Of a stretch of 64,000 bases of DNA, positions 33,880-44,882 are shown piece after piece; the stretch's first letter is position 1; each line of letters starts with the position of its first letter. A program made the translations under genes and the position numbers. The notes beneath the pieces are model-generated. The model did no database searches and had not been told where the DNA came from. It was given only the letters and a program-made list of their open reading frames with translations. Source of the stretch: Ectothiorhodospira sp. BSL-9 (GTDB lineage: Bacteria > Pseudomonadota > Gammaproteobacteria > Ectothiorhodospirales > Ectothiorhodospiraceae); NCBI RefSeq assembly GCF_001632845.1, contig NZ_CP011994.1, forward strand, positions 2,180,001 through 2,244,000. The letters run 5' to 3'.

Positions 33880-34350
33880 GTGAGCAAGATCGATATCGGC
33901 ATCAATGAACAGGACAGACTCAGTATTGCCGAGGGCCTCAAGCGCCTGCTGGCCGACTCCTACACCCTGTACCTGCAGACCCACAACTTCCACTGGAACG
34001 TGGTGGGCCCGCAGTTCCGCGAACTGCACCTGATGTTTGAGGAACACTACACCGAGCTGGCGACCGCGGTGGACGATATCGCCGAGCGTATCCGCACCCT
34101 GGATGTGGTGGCTCCAGGCACCTACAAGCAACTGGCCTCCCTGAGTTCCATCGAAGAGGTGGAAGGCGTGCCTGCGGGTCGGGAGATGGTGGACATCCTC
34201 ACCGACAGCCATGAGAAGGTGGTCAAATGCTGCCGCGAGGTCCTCAAGGTGGCGCAGGCGGCCGATGACGAATCCACTGCCGCGCTGGTATCGGATCGCA
34301 TGCGGGTTCATGAAAAGACCGCGTGGATGCTGCGGGCACTGAACCAGTAA
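33880..34350 (+). CDS. dps: Dps-family ferritin-like protein
   Basis: A 156-residue ferritin-fold protein starting at GTG 33880 behind a good AAGGAG. The intersubunit ferroxidase ligands are visible in [39 protein letters not shown] (His, then D and E), the hallmark of Dps/miniferritins. It would oxidise and store iron with peroxide and protect DNA. It lacks a long lysine-rich tail, so DNA binding is uncertain. It lies between folC and the SPOR gene, breaking the usual accD-folC-dedD run; the 95 bases in front are AT-richer than the flanks. Confidence 0.93.
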   Translation: MSKIDIGINEQDRLSIAEGLKRLLADSYTLYLQTHNFHWNVVGPQFRELHLMFEEHYTELATAVDDIAERIRTLDVVAPGTYKQLASLSSIEEVEGVPAGREMVDILTDSHEKVVKCCREVLKVAQAADDESTAALVSDRMRVHEKTAWMLRALNQ

Positions 34351-34442
34351 CACGCGGCCTTAGGCTGCAGTGCCTGCGGGTCGGGCCTCTTGCCTTGAGG
34401 TGAGGGGCCCCGGCCCGGGGCTTGTGAGATGATGGGCGACAC

Positions 34443-35027
34443 GTGGAAGCACCCCTGAAACAACGTCTGTTGGGCGCCACCGTCCTGGTGGCCCTGGCCG
34501 TGATCTTCCTGCCCATGCTGCTGGATGGCTCCGGGCGGGAGGCTCGCCTGGACACCGCGCAGGCGATCCCCCCGGAACCGGTCTTTGATCGCCCGACCAC
34601 CGCGGCAGCGCCCCGTAGCGACGCAACCGTGGCACCCGAGGTATCCACACCGCAAATGCTCCAGGCGCCCACGCCCGAGTCGGTGCGCGAGCCCAAGGCA
34701 CGCCCCCTGCCGGATAACGCCTCGTCGCAGCCGGCCCCGGCGGCGGAATCCCGTCCGCCGGCGCGTCCCCAGCCTGGCAGCACGCCGGTGTCTGGCGGCT
34801 GGGTGGTGCAGGTGGGCAGTTTCAGTCAGGAATCCAACGCCCGGGCCGAGGCCGAGCGCCTCAGGCAGGCAGGATTTCCGGCCTTTGTGGAACGCACCGA
34901 GGCCGAGGGGCGATCTCTCTTCCGGGTGAAGGTGGGCCCCGAACTGGAGAGGCGCGCTGCCCTGGGCCTCAAAACGCGCCTCGAACGGGAGCAGGAGCTA
35001 CCCGGTATCGTTGTGACCCACCCGTGA
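34443..35027 (+). CDS. dedD: SPOR-domain protein (DedD-like)
   Basis: A 194-residue protein from GTG 34443 with one N-terminal membrane helix (LLGATVLVALAVIFLPMLLDG), a proline/alanine-rich periplasmic linker and a C-terminal SPOR domain (about 115-190, GGWVVQVGSFSQESNARAEAERLRQAGFPAFV). SPOR domains bind denuded glycan at the division septum. The position before cvpA-purF matches dedD of E. coli, a non-essential division protein. GERREF-type signal residues are absent, fitting a membrane anchor. Confidence 0.9.
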   Translation: MEAPLKQRLLGATVLVALAVIFLPMLLDGSGREARLDTAQAIPPEPVFDRPTTAAAPRSDATVAPEVSTPQMLQAPTPESVREPKARPLPDNASSQPAPAAESRPPARPQPGSTPVSGGWVVQVGSFSQESNARAEAERLRQAGFPAFVERTEAEGRSLFRVKVGPELERRAALGLKTRLEREQELPGIVVTHP

Positions 35028-35110
35028 GCGGGTTATTTTTCGGGCAAATGGCCATCCGCGCCTTCGATCTTTGTTAAAATCCCGTTCATGTTCCCGCAAT
35101 CGTCAAGACA

Positions 35111-35605
35111 ATGATCTGGATTGATTTGGTTATCGTGGCCATCATCGCCGTCTCGGCGGTGATCAGCCTGTTCAGAGGGTTCATCAAGGAGGCCATTTCC
35201 CTGGCCACCTGGGTGCTGGCCTTCCTGGTGTCGCTCACCTACGCGACCCCCTTCTCCGAATACCTCCCCCTGGGCATTGAAGATCCCACCCTGCTGGTGG
35301 GGATCGCCTTTGCCATTCTCTTCATCCTCACCCTGATTGTGGGCGGGGTGGTGAACCTGCTGGCGAGCCAGTTGGTGAAAAAGACGGGTCTATCGGGGAC
35401 CGATCGCAGCATCGGTGCCGTCTTCGGCCTGGCACGGGGCGTGGCCATCGTCGCCGTGGTGGTGCTGCTGGCGGGCCTGACCGTCGTGCCCCAGGAACCC
35501 TGGTGGCAGGAAAGCCAGCTATTGCCCCAGTTTGAACGCATCGCGCTGTGGATGCGTGACTTCCTGCCTCAGGACATCGCAGAGAACTTCTCCTTTGGGG
35601 ACTGA
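35111..35605 (+). CDS. cvpA: CvpA-family membrane protein
   Basis: A 164-residue protein with four predicted membrane helices, starting [37 protein letters not shown], as in CvpA (colicin V production; later linked to bile and envelope stress). The conserved RGFIKE motif follows the first helix. It lies directly upstream of purF as in most gammaproteobacteria. Confidence 0.95.
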   Translation: MIWIDLVIVAIIAVSAVISLFRGFIKEAISLATWVLAFLVSLTYATPFSEYLPLGIEDPTLLVGIAFAILFILTLIVGGVVNLLASQLVKKTGLSGTDRSIGAVFGLARGVAIVAVVVLLAGLTVVPQEPWWQESQLLPQFERIALWMRDFLPQDIAENFSFGD

Positions 35606-35655
35606 CCCCCGGATCGGGTTCCCCCGCTCTTTCTGAATCTTCAAGAGGCCTTCCC

Positions 35656-37164
35656 ATGTGCGGAATCGTCGGAATCGTCGGTCGCAGCCCTGTCAATCAG
35701 GCGCTGTACGACGCCCTGTTGGTATTGCAGCACCGGGGGCAGGATGCGGCCGGCATCGTCACCTGTGACCTGGAAGGCCATCTGCACCTGCGCAAGGACA
35801 ACGGCCTGGTCAGGGATGTGTTTCGCGAACAGCACATGCGCAATCTCACCGGCCCCATGGGTATCGGCCATGTGCGTTACCCCACGGCCGGCAGCTCGTC
35901 ATCGGCCGAGGCTCAGCCCTTTTACGTGAACTCGCCCTACGGCATCACCCTGGGGCACAACGGCAACCTCACCAACGCCAGTGATCTCAAGCGCGAACTC
36001 TTCCTGGAAGACCGACGCCATATCAATACCGAATCGGACTCCGAGATCCTGCTCAATGTGCTGGCCCAGGAGCTGATTCGACACGATGTGCTGGCGGTCA
36101 CCCAGGAGGAGATCTTCAGCGCGGTGAGCGGCGTGCATCAGCGCTGTCAGGGCGCCTATGCGGTGGTGGCCATGGTGGCGGGTCGCGGGGTGCTGGGCTT
36201 TCGGGATCCCCACGGCATCCGTCCTGTCGTCTTTGGTCGGCGGGAAACCCCGGAGGGCCCCGAATACATGGTGGCCTCGGAAAGCGTGGCCCTGGACACC
36301 CTGGGCTTTGAGCTGGTGCGGGATCTGGATCCGGGAGAAGCGGTCTACATCGAGATGGATGGCACCGTGCACACCCGACGTTGCGCCGAGCCGGCCAGGC
36401 TTTCACCCTGCATCTTCGAGTATGTGTATTTTGCCCGTCCCGATTCGGTCATCGACGACGTGGTGGTGCACCGGGCGCGCATGCGCATGGGGACGCGCCT
36501 GGGCAAGAAGATCCTGCGGGAGTGGCCGGATCATGACATCGATGTGATCATCCCCATCCCGGATACCGGGCGCACGGTGGCCATCGAGATGGCCCACGAG
36601 CTGAACGTGAAGTACCGGGAAGGCTTCATCAAGAATCGCTACATCGGTCGTACCTTCATCATGCCGGGGCAGACCCAGCGCCGTAAGTCGGTACGCCAGA
36701 AGCTCAATGCCATCGGGCTGGAGTTCAAGGGCAAGAACGTGCTGCTGGTGGATGACTCCATCGTGCGCGGTACCACCTCCCGGGAGATCGTCATGATGGC
36801 TCGGGAGTCCGGAGCCCGTAAGGTCTATTTTGCCTCCGCCGCGCCGCCGGTGCGCTACCCCAACGTGTATGGCATCGACATGCCCGCCGCTCAGGAACTC
36901 ATCGCCCACGGACGCAGCGAGGAGGAGGTCTGCCAGGCAGTTGCTGCCGACCGGCTGATCTATCAGGATCTGGAAGACCTGGTGGGTGCCGTGCGCAAGG
37001 GCAATCCGCGCCTGGAGGACTTCGATTGTTCCGTGTTTACGGGAGAATACGTCACACAGGTCAGTCGTGATTACCTGGCCCATCTGGAAGAGCGTCGCAA
37101 TGATCTGGCCAAAAAGAAAAAGGAACGCGAATACGCCAACCTTGATCTGTACAACAACGCCTGA
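35656..37164 (+). CDS. purF: Amidophosphoribosyltransferase
   Basis: First committed step of purine synthesis: PRPP plus glutamine to phosphoribosylamine. It has 502 residues. The mature N-terminal cysteine is residue 2 ([10 protein letters not shown]), with no propeptide as in E. coli. The glutaminase domain has [14 protein letters not shown]. The PRTase motif is [24 protein letters not shown] before ATG 35656 fits a start. The L,D-transpeptidase gene begins 4 bases after the stop. Confidence 0.98.
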   Translation: MCGIVGIVGRSPVNQALYDALLVLQHRGQDAAGIVTCDLEGHLHLRKDNGLVRDVFREQHMRNLTGPMGIGHVRYPTAGSSSSAEAQPFYVNSPYGITLGHNGNLTNASDLKRELFLEDRRHINTESDSEILLNVLAQELIRHDVLAVTQEEIFSAVSGVHQRCQGAYAVVAMVAGRGVLGFRDPHGIRPVVFGRRETPEGPEYMVASESVALDTLGFELVRDLDPGEAVYIEMDGTVHTRRCAEPARLSPCIFEYVYFARPDSVIDDVVVHRARMRMGTRLGKKILREWPDHDIDVIIPIPDTGRTVAIEMAHELNVKYREGFIKNRYIGRTFIMPGQTQRRKSVRQKLNAIGLEFKGKNVLLVDDSIVRGTTSREIVMMARESGARKVYFASAAPPVRYPNVYGIDMPAAQELIAHGRSEEEVCQAVAADRLIYQDLEDLVGAVRKGNPRLEDFDCSVFTGEYVTQVSRDYLAHLEERRNDLAKKKKEREYANLDLYNNA

Positions 37165-37168
37165 CCCC

Positions 37169-37828
37169 ATGTTGCGCCGCGTCCAAACCATGGCCATGCT
37201 GGCTTTGTGTCTGTTTGCCTTTGGTCCCATGGCGGGTGCAGGCTGGTATGTGGAAACCTTCGATACGGAGCGCGAGATGTCGCCCTGGTATCAACCCGTG
37301 CTCAAGCGACTGCAGTCGGATTTTCCCGAGTTCTTCGTGGCCGACCCGGTGGCGGTGGTGCGTATTGATGAGCAACGCCTCTATCTGATCCGCCAGGGGC
37401 AGATCCAGCGGGAATATCCGATCTCCACGTCCCGCCACGGCATCGGCAATCAGGATGGCAGCTTCCGCACGCCGCTGGGGGTGCATCGGATCCACAGCAA
37501 GTTCGGCGACGGGGCCCCCAAGGGCACGGTGTTCAGGGCCCGCGAGAACACGGGCAAGGTTGCGCCCATCGTCACCGTACCCGAGCGCACTCCTGGTGAT
37601 TTCATCACGACCCGCATCCTCTGGCTGGAAGGGCTTGAGGATGGCGTGAACCGGGGAGAGGGCATAGATTCCTTTTCCCGCTACATCTATATCCATGGCA
37701 CCGACGAGGAGGGGCTGATCGGTCAGCCTGCCTCGGAGGGCTGTGTGCGCATGACCAATGCGGATGTGATAGAACTGTTCGAAACCATGCCAGAGGGCAC
37801 GCTGGTCGTGATCCAGTCGTCGCCCTGA
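37169..37828 (+). CDS. Exported L,D-transpeptidase (YkuD domain)
   Basis: A 219-residue secreted protein: signal peptide 1-24, then a YkuD catalytic domain. The active-site motif is HG(176-177) ... SEGCVRM with Cys192. Such enzymes make 3-3 crosslinks in peptidoglycan or attach Braun-type lipoprotein; which one cannot be told here. No LysM or peptidoglycan-binding domain is fused. It begins 4 bases after purF, so it may be partly co-transcribed, and malate synthase G follows 32 bases on. Confidence 0.9.
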   Translation: MLRRVQTMAMLALCLFAFGPMAGAGWYVETFDTEREMSPWYQPVLKRLQSDFPEFFVADPVAVVRIDEQRLYLIRQGQIQREYPISTSRHGIGNQDGSFRTPLGVHRIHSKFGDGAPKGTVFRARENTGKVAPIVTVPERTPGDFITTRILWLEGLEDGVNRGEGIDSFSRYIYIHGTDEEGLIGQPASEGCVRMTNADVIELFETMPEGTLVVIQSSP

Positions 37829-37860
37829 AAGCCCAAGCCCCAGGAAGCAGAGGACAGCAT

Positions 37861-40029
37861 ATGAGCGAGTACGTCACGGCGGGTCAGTTGCAGGTTGCCG
37901 CCCAACTGCACGATTTCATCAACCGGGAAGCCCTGCCGGGCACGAACGTCTCTGCCGAGGCCTTCTGGGGCGGCCTGGACCGGATCGTTCATGATCTGGC
38001 CCCCCGGAACCGTGAGTTGCTGGACAAGCGCGATGCCATGCAGGCGTCCATTGACGACTGGCACAAGGCGCATGCCGGCCCCGTGGATATGCAGGCCTAC
38101 CAGGATTTCCTGCGGGAATCCGGCTACCTGTTGCCCGAAGGCGAGGATTTCCAGGTGACCACGTCCAACGTGGATGCCGAGGTGGCCAGCCAGGCCGGTC
38201 CGCAGCTGGTGGTGCCGGTCATGAATGCCCGCTATGCCCTGAATGCGGCCAATGCCCGCTGGGGCAGCCTTTACGACGCCCTCTATGGCACGGATGCCAT
38301 CGCCGATGCCGATGGCTGTGAGCGCGGGGCAGAGTACAACCCCCGCCGTGGCGCCAAGGTGGTGGAGTTCGCGCGGCAGTTCCTGGACGATGCCGCATCC
38401 CTGCAACATGGCAGTCATGTGGGCTCCAGGGGCTATGCGGTGGTGGATGGCGTGCTGCGCGTTACCTGTGCCGATGGCAGCGAGACCAGTCTGAGGGTGC
38501 CTGGCCAGCTCAAGGGCTACCAGGGTGATGCGTCGGCCCCCAAGGCGGTACTCCTGGAGCACAACGGCATCCACTTCGAGATCCAGTTCGATGCCGAACA
38601 CCCCATTGGCAAGACCGACTCCGCCAGCATCAAGGACGTACTCATGGAATCGGCCCTGACGGCCATCATGGATTGCGAGGACTCGGTGGCTGCGGTGGAC
38701 GCCGAAGACAAGGTGGAGGTCTACCGGAACTGGCTGGGCCTGATGAAGGGGGACCTGTCCACCACCTTCCAGAAGGGTGGGCACCGTGTTGAGCGGTCCA
38801 TGCACCCGGACCGGGAATACACCACGCCGGAGGGCGGCCGCCTGGTGATGCAGGGCCGCTCGCTCATGTTCGTGCGCAACGTGGGTCACCTGATGACCAT
38901 CGACGCCGTGCGCGACAAGGATGGCCAGCCGGTTCCCGAGGGTATTCTGGATGGGATGATTACCAGCCTGATTGCCCTGCATGACCTGAACAAGACCACA
39001 GGACTGCGCAATTCCCGCAGCGGTTCGGTGTATATCGTCAAGCCCAAGATGCACGGCCCGGAAGAAGTGGCCTTCACCAACGAACTCTTCGGGCGGATCG
39101 AGGATGTCCTGGGCATGACGCGCCACACCCTGAAGGTGGGTGTGATGGACGAGGAGCGTCGCACCACCCTGAACCTCAAGGCCTGTATCCGCGAGGTGAA
39201 GGAGCGCATCGTCTTTATCAATACCGGCTTCCTGGATCGCACCGGGGACGAGATGCACACCTCCATGGAGGCCGGCCCCATGATCCGCAAGGCCGCCATG
39301 AAGAACTCCCGCTGGTTGCAGGCCTACGAGGACTGGAACGTGGATGTGGGTCTGGCCTGTGGTCTCCAGGGGCATGCCCAGATCGGCAAGGGCATGTGGG
39401 CCATGCCGGACCTGATGGCCGACATGATCCAGCAGAAGGTGGGGCATCCCAGGTCCGGTGCCAACACCGCCTGGGTGCCATCCCCCACGGCAGCCACCCT
39501 GCATGCCTTGCATTATCACCAGGTGAAGGTGGCCGATGTGCAGGCCCAGCTGGCCGGTCAGCGCCGCGCACGGCTGGAGGATATCCTCACCATCCCGGTG
39601 GAGGCCAATCCCCAGTGGAGCGCCGAGGAGATCCAGCAGGAACTGGACAACAATGCCCAGGGCATCCTGGGTTACGTGGTGCGCTGGATCGACCACGGTG
39701 TGGGTTGCTCCAAGGTGCCCGACATCAACAATGTGGGTCTGATGGAGGACCGGGCCACCCTGCGCATCTCCAGCCAGCACATCGCCAACTGGCTGCATCA
39801 CGGCATCTGCAGTGAGGCCCAGGTGGTGGAGACCCTCAAGCGCATGGCCAGGGTGGTGGACGAGCAGAACGCCAGTGACCCCACCTATCACCCCATGTCG
39901 GCAGATTTTAACGCCTCGGTGGCCTTCCAGGCGGCTTGTGATCTGGTCTTCAAGGGACGTGAGCAACCCAGCGGCTATACGGAGCCGGTGCTGCACCAGC
40001 GCCGGATCGAGGCCAAGGCACGGGGCTGA
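37861..40029 (+). CDS. glcB: Malate synthase G
   Basis: Condenses glyoxylate and acetyl-CoA to malate. It has 722 residues, as E. coli GlcB (723), and is the monomeric G isoform. Conserved parts include [40 protein letters not shown] and [21 protein letters not shown] (here [19 protein letters not shown]). It gives the cell a way to use glyoxylate or glycolate; a glcD-like oxidase lies at 47.9-49.4 kb but no glcE, glcF or isocitrate lyase gene is in the window. AGGA lies just before ATG 37861. A terminator hairpin follows. Confidence 0.97.
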   Translation: MSEYVTAGQLQVAAQLHDFINREALPGTNVSAEAFWGGLDRIVHDLAPRNRELLDKRDAMQASIDDWHKAHAGPVDMQAYQDFLRESGYLLPEGEDFQVTTSNVDAEVASQAGPQLVVPVMNARYALNAANARWGSLYDALYGTDAIADADGCERGAEYNPRRGAKVVEFARQFLDDAASLQHGSHVGSRGYAVVDGVLRVTCADGSETSLRVPGQLKGYQGDASAPKAVLLEHNGIHFEIQFDAEHPIGKTDSASIKDVLMESALTAIMDCEDSVAAVDAEDKVEVYRNWLGLMKGDLSTTFQKGGHRVERSMHPDREYTTPEGGRLVMQGRSLMFVRNVGHLMTIDAVRDKDGQPVPEGILDGMITSLIALHDLNKTTGLRNSRSGSVYIVKPKMHGPEEVAFTNELFGRIEDVLGMTRHTLKVGVMDEERRTTLNLKACIREVKERIVFINTGFLDRTGDEMHTSMEAGPMIRKAAMKNSRWLQAYEDWNVDVGLACGLQGHAQIGKGMWAMPDLMADMIQQKVGHPRSGANTAWVPSPTAATLHALHYHQVKVADVQAQLAGQRRARLEDILTIPVEANPQWSAEEIQQELDNNAQGILGYVVRWIDHGVGCSKVPDINNVGLMEDRATLRISSQHIANWLHHGICSEAQVVETLKRMARVVDEQNASDPTYHPMSADFNASVAFQAACDLVFKGREQPSGYTEPVLHQRRIEAKARG

Positions 40030-40062
40030 TAGGTCCCGCGCCGAGAGCATTCACGCATCGAC

Positions 40063-40096
40063 AAAGGGGGCGGCCGATAGGCCGCCGCCCCCTTTT
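40063..40096 (+). terminator. Rho-independent terminator after glcB
   Basis: GGGGGCGGC pairs with GCCGCCCCC in 40066-40092, followed by TTTT. An A-run precedes it, so it may also act toward the convergent metallo-hydrolase gene that ends at 40135. Confidence 0.85.
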
Positions 40097-40134
40097 CAAT
40101 CGTCCGGTCAATCGTCTGGCGTGGCTGTCGAGGC

Positions 40135-41085
40135 TCAGTCGTGATCCAGCCAGAACTCCAGACCCTGCACATTCAGTTCCACATCCATCCCCAGCAGTTC
40201 CCTGATCCGGGATTCGGGCATGTGGCAGCCATGGGCCCGCAGGCGCGTGACCAGCAGGGCCATCATTCCCTCCACCAGGGCCTCGTGCCGTCCTTCACCG
40301 ATATCGGCGTGCGCGCGGGCCATGTTCACATAGGCATCGATCATCTCGTGCTGCTCCACCCGCAGGCGCGGCAGGTCCTCCACCCGCCCGTAATGGGTGA
40401 GATACATGTAGTCCAGCCCCTGATCCATCAGTCGATCCACCGAGGCATGCAGGGCATCGGGATCGAATTGCACCGGGGTCGTCGTGGGCAGGGCGAAAGC
40501 ACCGCGATCCGTGTCGAATTCACGGTAGGACAGCCCGAAGGTGTCTCCGCTGAAGACTCCATGTCCGTCCTCGTCCACCACACTGAAGTGATGTTTGGCG
40601 TGCCCTGGGGTGTCCAGGAAGGTGAGGGTGCGGCCATTGAGCGACACCGTGTCGCCGTCCTCGGCCTGGATGACCCGTTCCTCGGGGATGGGCAGGATCT
40701 CACCAAACATGCGCGCCATGGCCTCCTCCCCATAAACGGCCGTGGCCCCGGCGATGAGCCTGGAGGGATCGATCATGTGCCGCGCCCCCCGCGGGTGGAT
40801 CACCAACCGGGCCTGGGGCAGGTGGCTCATGAGTGCACCAGCGCCGCCGGCGTGATCCAGGTGCACATGGGTGGGGATCACGTAGTCCACCTGATCCCGC
40901 CCGATGCCCCTGTGCTCCAGCACTTCCAGCAACCCGGGTACGGACAGGGCAGTACCCGTCTCCACAAAGGCGGCACGATCGCCTTCCTGAATGAGATAGC
41001 AGGCGGCCAGACCGGGGCGCTGGATCTGTGCATCTATCAGGGTGATGCCATGGCCCAGATCCTTGAATGTCGCTGCTGGGGGCAT
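40135..41085 (-). CDS. MBL-fold metallo-hydrolase
   Basis: A 316-residue metallo-beta-lactamase-fold protein. The metal motif THVHLDHAGGAG (HxHxDH) is followed by further ligands in FLDTPGHAKHHFSV and the Asp in GVFSGDTFGLSYREFD. The substrate is unknown; members of this branch are usually annotated as hydrolases of thioesters or similar esters. AGGAGG stands 6 bases before ATG 41085. It lies 66 bases downstream of prpD on the same strand, so it may belong to the propionate operon, possibly clearing an acyl-CoA or acting on a by-product (inference only). Confidence 0.85.
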   Translation of the reverse strand: MPPAATFKDLGHGITLIDAQIQRPGLAACYLIQEGDRAAFVETGTALSVPGLLEVLEHRGIGRDQVDYVIPTHVHLDHAGGAGALMSHLPQARLVIHPRGARHMIDPSRLIAGATAVYGEEAMARMFGEILPIPEERVIQAEDGDTVSLNGRTLTFLDTPGHAKHHFSVVDEDGHGVFSGDTFGLSYREFDTDRGAFALPTTTPVQFDPDALHASVDRLMDQGLDYMYLTHYGRVEDLPRLRVEQHEMIDAYVNMARAHADIGEGRHEALVEGMMALLVTRLRAHGCHMPESRIRELLGMDVELNVQGLEFWLDHD

Positions 41086-41151
41086 GAAAAACCTCCTGGA
41101 ATGTCTTGTGGGTGTGCTTGCAGGTGCGCGCTGGGATAGGCTGGCCCGGGT

Positions 41152-42600
41152 TCAGATCATGAAATGGTCCATGAACTCATGCACTGGCGTGTTGTTCAGG
41201 CGATTCGCATCGGTACACAAGGACAGGATCTCCTGGGCCCGCCCCCTGGGGAAACGGCCGCGCAGGGCGCTCTCGAACTTGCGTTCCAGTTCCGGCAGGC
41301 CCTCGTCCCGGCGGCGCCGGTGGCCGATGGGATATTCCACTTCCACCTTGGCCGTCTGGCTGCCGTCGGTGAAGAAGACCTGCACCGCATTGGCAATGGA
41401 GCGCTTGTCCGGGTCGTGGTATTCCCGGGAATAGCGTTCATCCTCCACCACCTGCATCTTGTCCCGCAAGGCATCGATGCGCGGATCGGCGGCGATGTCA
41501 TCCTCGTAGTGACGGGCGGTCAGTGCCCCGAAGATCAGAGGGATAGCCACCATGTACTGCAGGCAGTGGTCCCGGTCGGCGGGATTGTACAGGGGGCCTT
41601 GCTTGCTGATGATGCGGATGGCCGAATCCTGGGTGGTGAGTTCCACCCGGTCGATCTCGTCCAGACGATCCTTCACCTCATCGTGCAGTGCCAGGGCGGC
41701 CTCCACTGCCGTCTGGGCGTGGAACTCGGCCGGGAAGCTGATCTTGAACAGGATCTGTTCCATCACATAGCTGCCATAGGGCCGCTGGAACCGGAAGGGC
41801 TGCCCCTTGAAGAGGACGTCATAAAAGCCCCAGCGCGGCGCACTGAGTACGCTGGGCAGGCCCATCTCGCCCTTCATGACCATCATGGCCAGGCGTACGG
41901 CGCGACCACAGGCATCGCCCGCGGCCCAGGACTTGCGTGAGCCGGCATTGGGGGCATGGCGATAGGTGCGCAGGGCCTGTCCGTCCACGAAGGCCTGGGA
42001 AACGGCATCGATCACCTGATCGTGCCGGGCGCCGAGCAGATGTGCGCTGACGGCGGCGGAGGCCACCTTCACCAGCAACACGTGGTCCAGCCCCACCTGG
42101 TTGAAGCTGTTCTCCAGGGCCAGCACCCCCTGGATCTCGTGGGCCTTGACCATGGCCTGGAGCACCCGGTCCATGGTGAGGGGAGGGTGGCCGTTGGCCA
42201 CGGCCTGTCGGCTCAGGTGATCCGCTACGGCGAGGATGGCCCCCAAGTTGTCCGAGGGATGCCCCCACTCGGCCGCCAGCCAGGTGTCGTTGAAGTCCAG
42301 CCAGCGGACCATGGCGCCGATGTTGAAGGCCCCCTGGATGGGGTCCAGCTGGAACGAGGTGCCGGGGATGCGGGTACCGTTGGGCACGATGGTGCCCGGG
42401 ACAACAGGTCCCAGGTGCTTGGTGCATTCGGGATATTGCAGGGCCAGCAGGGCGCAGGCCAGGGAGTCCATGAGGCAGTGGCGCGCGGTGTCCAGGGCCT
42501 CGGGGGATTGGATGGGGTCGCCGCAGACGTAATCGGCGATGGCGATGAGTTCGGGATCGGGATCGGGGCGAAGGTTGGAGTCGGCGGTGGTTGCGGTCAT
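41152..42600 (-). CDS. prpD: 2-methylcitrate dehydratase (MmgE/PrpD family)
   Basis: Dehydrates 2-methylcitrate to 2-methyl-cis-aconitate in the methylcitrate cycle; it is cofactor-free, unlike AcnD. It has 482 residues (E. coli PrpD 483). The N-terminal [18 protein letters not shown] and [35 protein letters not shown] are characteristic. It follows prpC by 160 bases containing two hairpins. No prpF or acnD is present, so this is the PrpD version of the pathway; an aconitase elsewhere would do the hydration. Confidence 0.95.
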   Translation of the reverse strand: MTATTADSNLRPDPDPELIAIADYVCGDPIQSPEALDTARHCLMDSLACALLALQYPECTKHLGPVVPGTIVPNGTRIPGTSFQLDPIQGAFNIGAMVRWLDFNDTWLAAEWGHPSDNLGAILAVADHLSRQAVANGHPPLTMDRVLQAMVKAHEIQGVLALENSFNQVGLDHVLLVKVASAAVSAHLLGARHDQVIDAVSQAFVDGQALRTYRHAPNAGSRKSWAAGDACGRAVRLAMMVMKGEMGLPSVLSAPRWGFYDVLFKGQPFRFQRPYGSYVMEQILFKISFPAEFHAQTAVEAALALHDEVKDRLDEIDRVELTTQDSAIRIISKQGPLYNPADRDHCLQYMVAIPLIFGALTARHYEDDIAADPRIDALRDKMQVVEDERYSREYHDPDKRSIANAVQVFFTDGSQTAKVEVEYPIGHRRRRDEGLPELERKFESALRGRFPRGRAQEILSLCTDANRLNNTPVHEFMDHFMI

Positions 42601-42654
42601 GGGTCATTCCCCCTGGTTTGGGTGGTCATATTACCGCCGGCGCCCTCACCTCAA

Positions 42655-42741
42655 CCCCTCTCCCCGAGGGGAGAGGGGCCACAGTCTCTTCCAACAGCGA
42701 AGAGAAACTACCTTCTCCCTTCTCCCCCTTGGAGAGAAGGG
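42655..42741. repeat. Two CCCCTCTCCCC-type hairpins between prpC and prpD
   Basis: CCCCTCTCCCC (42655-42665) and GGGGAGAGGGG (42668-42678) form a perfect 11-bp inverted repeat with a 2-base loop. A second hairpin, CCCTTCTC (42717-42724) with GAGAAGGG (42734-42741), lies 38 bases further. Together they fill most of the 160-base prpC-prpD gap. They may set mRNA stability or lower expression of prpD; no T-tract is seen. Confidence 0.6.
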
Positions 42742-42760
42742 CCGGGGATGAGGGGAGAGA

Positions 42761-43912
42761 TCAACCCCGCTGATTCATCGGTGCCCAGGCTCTGTTTTCC
42801 GGACCGATGTAGTTGGCGCTGGGACGGATGATCTTGCCGTCCTGGCGCTGCTCGATCACGTGGGCCGCCCAGCCGGCGGTGCGGGCGATCACGAAGATCG
42901 GGGTGAACAGCGGTGTGGGGATCCCCATCATGTTGTAGGAGACCGCAGAGAACCAGTCCAGGTTCGGGAACATTTTCTTGGCATCCCACATGACCGTTTC
43001 CAGACGCTCGGCCACCTCATACATGCGCATGTCACCCTGCTGCTCCGACAGCCGGCGGGCCACTTCCTTGATCACCTTGTTACGCGGATCGGAGATGGTG
43101 TACACCGGGTGACCGAAGCCGATCACGATTTCCTTGCGGGCCATGCGCTCACGGATGTCTGCCTCGGCCTCATCAGCGTCATGATAGCGCTGCTGGATGT
43201 CGCAGGCCGCCTCGTTGGCGCCGCCATGCTTGGGACCACGCAGTGCGCCAATGGCGCCGGTCAGGGCCGAGTAGATATCGGAGTTGGTGCCGGCGACCAC
43301 ACGGGAGGTGAAGGTGGAGGCGTTGAATTCGTGCTCGGCGTACAGGTTCAGGGAGGTATGCATCGCCCGCACCCACTCCTCGGGGGGCTTGCGACCGTGC
43401 ATCAGGTGCAGGAAGTGGCCGCCCATGCTGTCATCGTCCGTCTCCACATCAATGCGACGGCCGTGGTGGGCGAAGTGGTACCAGTACAGCAGCGCCGAAC
43501 TCAGGCAGGCCAGCAGGCGGTCGGCAATCAAACGGGCGCCGGCCACGTTCATGTCTTCCTTTTCCAGCTCCAGGGTGCCCAGCATGGACACGGCGGTGCG
43601 CATCACATCCATGGGGTGGGCCGAGGGCGGGATCTGCTCCAGGGTGATGCGCAGGGCGGCGGGCAGGCCGCGCATGGAACGCAGCAGGGCCTTGTAGCGC
43701 TCGAGCTCGGCACGGCTGGGCAGGGTGCCGTGGACCAGCAGGTAGGCAATTTCCTCGAATTCCGCCTCATCGGCGAAGTCCAGGATGTCATAACCACGGT
43801 AGTGCAGGTCGTTGCCGGTGCGGCCCACGGTGCAGATGGCGGTGTTGCCCGCAACCGTACCCGACAGGGCAACGGATTTCTTCGGCTTGGGCTTGTTCTC
43901 GGTTTCACTCAT
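42761..43912 (-). CDS. prpC: 2-methylcitrate synthase
   Basis: Condenses propionyl-CoA with oxaloacetate. It is a 383-residue citrate synthase-fold protein from ATG 43912; the frame is open upstream but homology starts at the [14 protein letters not shown] block. [14 protein letters not shown] and the active-site region [14 protein letters not shown] are typical of the methylcitrate branch. It lies 19 bases after prpB and is followed by the hairpin-rich gap before prpD. Confidence 0.95.
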   Translation of the reverse strand: MSETENKPKPKKSVALSGTVAGNTAICTVGRTGNDLHYRGYDILDFADEAEFEEIAYLLVHGTLPSRAELERYKALLRSMRGLPAALRITLEQIPPSAHPMDVMRTAVSMLGTLELEKEDMNVAGARLIADRLLACLSSALLYWYHFAHHGRRIDVETDDDSMGGHFLHLMHGRKPPEEWVRAMHTSLNLYAEHEFNASTFTSRVVAGTNSDIYSALTGAIGALRGPKHGGANEAACDIQQRYHDADEAEADIRERMARKEIVIGFGHPVYTISDPRNKVIKEVARRLSEQQGDMRMYEVAERLETVMWDAKKMFPNLDWFSAVSYNMMGIPTPLFTPIFVIARTAGWAAHVIEQRQDGKIIRPSANYIGPENRAWAPMNQRG

Positions 43913-43931
43913 TTTGCGGTTCTCCGTCTTC

Positions 43932-44816
43932 TTAGCCGCCTTTGCGGTATAGCTGGTCCAGTTTCTCTTCGTAGGCGTGATAGCCCAGATGCTCGTAAAG
44001 CTCAGCGCGGGTCTGCATGGTGTGCAGGGCGGCTTCCTGCGTGCCATCCCGGCGGATGGTCTCGTAGACATTCAGCGCCGCCTTGTTCATGGCCCGGAAG
44101 GCGGATAGCGGGTAAAGCACCAGACCCACGCCCACACTCTTGAGTTGTTCAGTGGTGAACAGCGGGGTGCTGCCAAATTCCGTGATATTGGCCAGCACGG
44201 GTACGTCCACCGCGTCCACAAACTGCTGATACTCCTCCAGGGTGGTCATGGCCTCGGGGAAGATCATGTCCGCGCCGGCTTCCACGCAGGCCTTGGCCCG
44301 CTCGATGGCCGAGTCAATGCCTTCCACGGCCAGGGCATCGGTCCGGGCCATGATGACGAAGTCCTGGTCGCGGGCGTCGGTGGCGGCCTTGATGCGGTCG
44401 ACCATCTCTTCCTGGGTGACAATGGCCTTGCCGGGGCGGTGACCGCAGCGCTTGGACTGCACCTGATCCTCGATGTGGCAGCCGGCGGCGCCGGCGCGGA
44501 TGAGTTCCTTCACGGTACGGGAGATGTTGAAGGCGCTGGAGCCAAAACCGGTGTCGGCATCCACCAGCAGCGGCACGTCGGTCACATAGGTGATGCGGCG
44601 CACGTCCTCCAGGACATCATGCAGGGTGCTGATGCCCAGATCGGGCAGGGCCAGGGAACCGGCGGCCACGCCGCCCCCGGAGAGGTACAGGGCCTTGTAA
44701 CCCACGTGCTCGGCCATCATGGCGTGATAGGCATTGATGGCGCCCACCACCTGCAACGGTTGCTCTTCCTTTACGGCGGCACGCAGGCGCGCCCCGGGCG
44801 TGGATGGATCGCTCAT
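43932..44816 (-). CDS. prpB: 2-methylisocitrate lyase
   Basis: Cleaves 2-methylisocitrate to pyruvate and succinate. It has 294 residues from ATG 44816 with GGAGT upstream. The PEP mutase/isocitrate lyase-fold motif [13 protein letters not shown] carries the catalytic cysteine, and [22 protein letters not shown] precedes it. [21 protein letters not shown] is typical of PrpB. First structural gene after the GntR regulator in the operon. Confidence 0.97.
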   Translation of the reverse strand: MSDPSTPGARLRAAVKEEQPLQVVGAINAYHAMMAEHVGYKALYLSGGGVAAGSLALPDLGISTLHDVLEDVRRITYVTDVPLLVDADTGFGSSAFNISRTVKELIRAGAAGCHIEDQVQSKRCGHRPGKAIVTQEEMVDRIKAATDARDQDFVIMARTDALAVEGIDSAIERAKACVEAGADMIFPEAMTTLEEYQQFVDAVDVPVLANITEFGSTPLFTTEQLKSVGVGLVLYPLSAFRAMNKAALNVYETIRRDGTQEAALHTMQTRAELYEHLGYHAYEEKLDQLYRKGG

Positions 44817-44882
44817 GTGAACTCCTGAAACCAAAGGAATGAAAAACGAAAGGTATGCGTGCAGACCCGCCCCAGCAGCGGA

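Noticed and set aside
37723-40050. 775-residue minus-strand open frame across glcB
   Set aside because: Antisense to intact malate synthase G; histidine- and glycine-rich without recognisable domains.
42655-42741. CRISPR or attachment site
   Set aside because: Two simple hairpins of different sequence with no repeat-spacer order.
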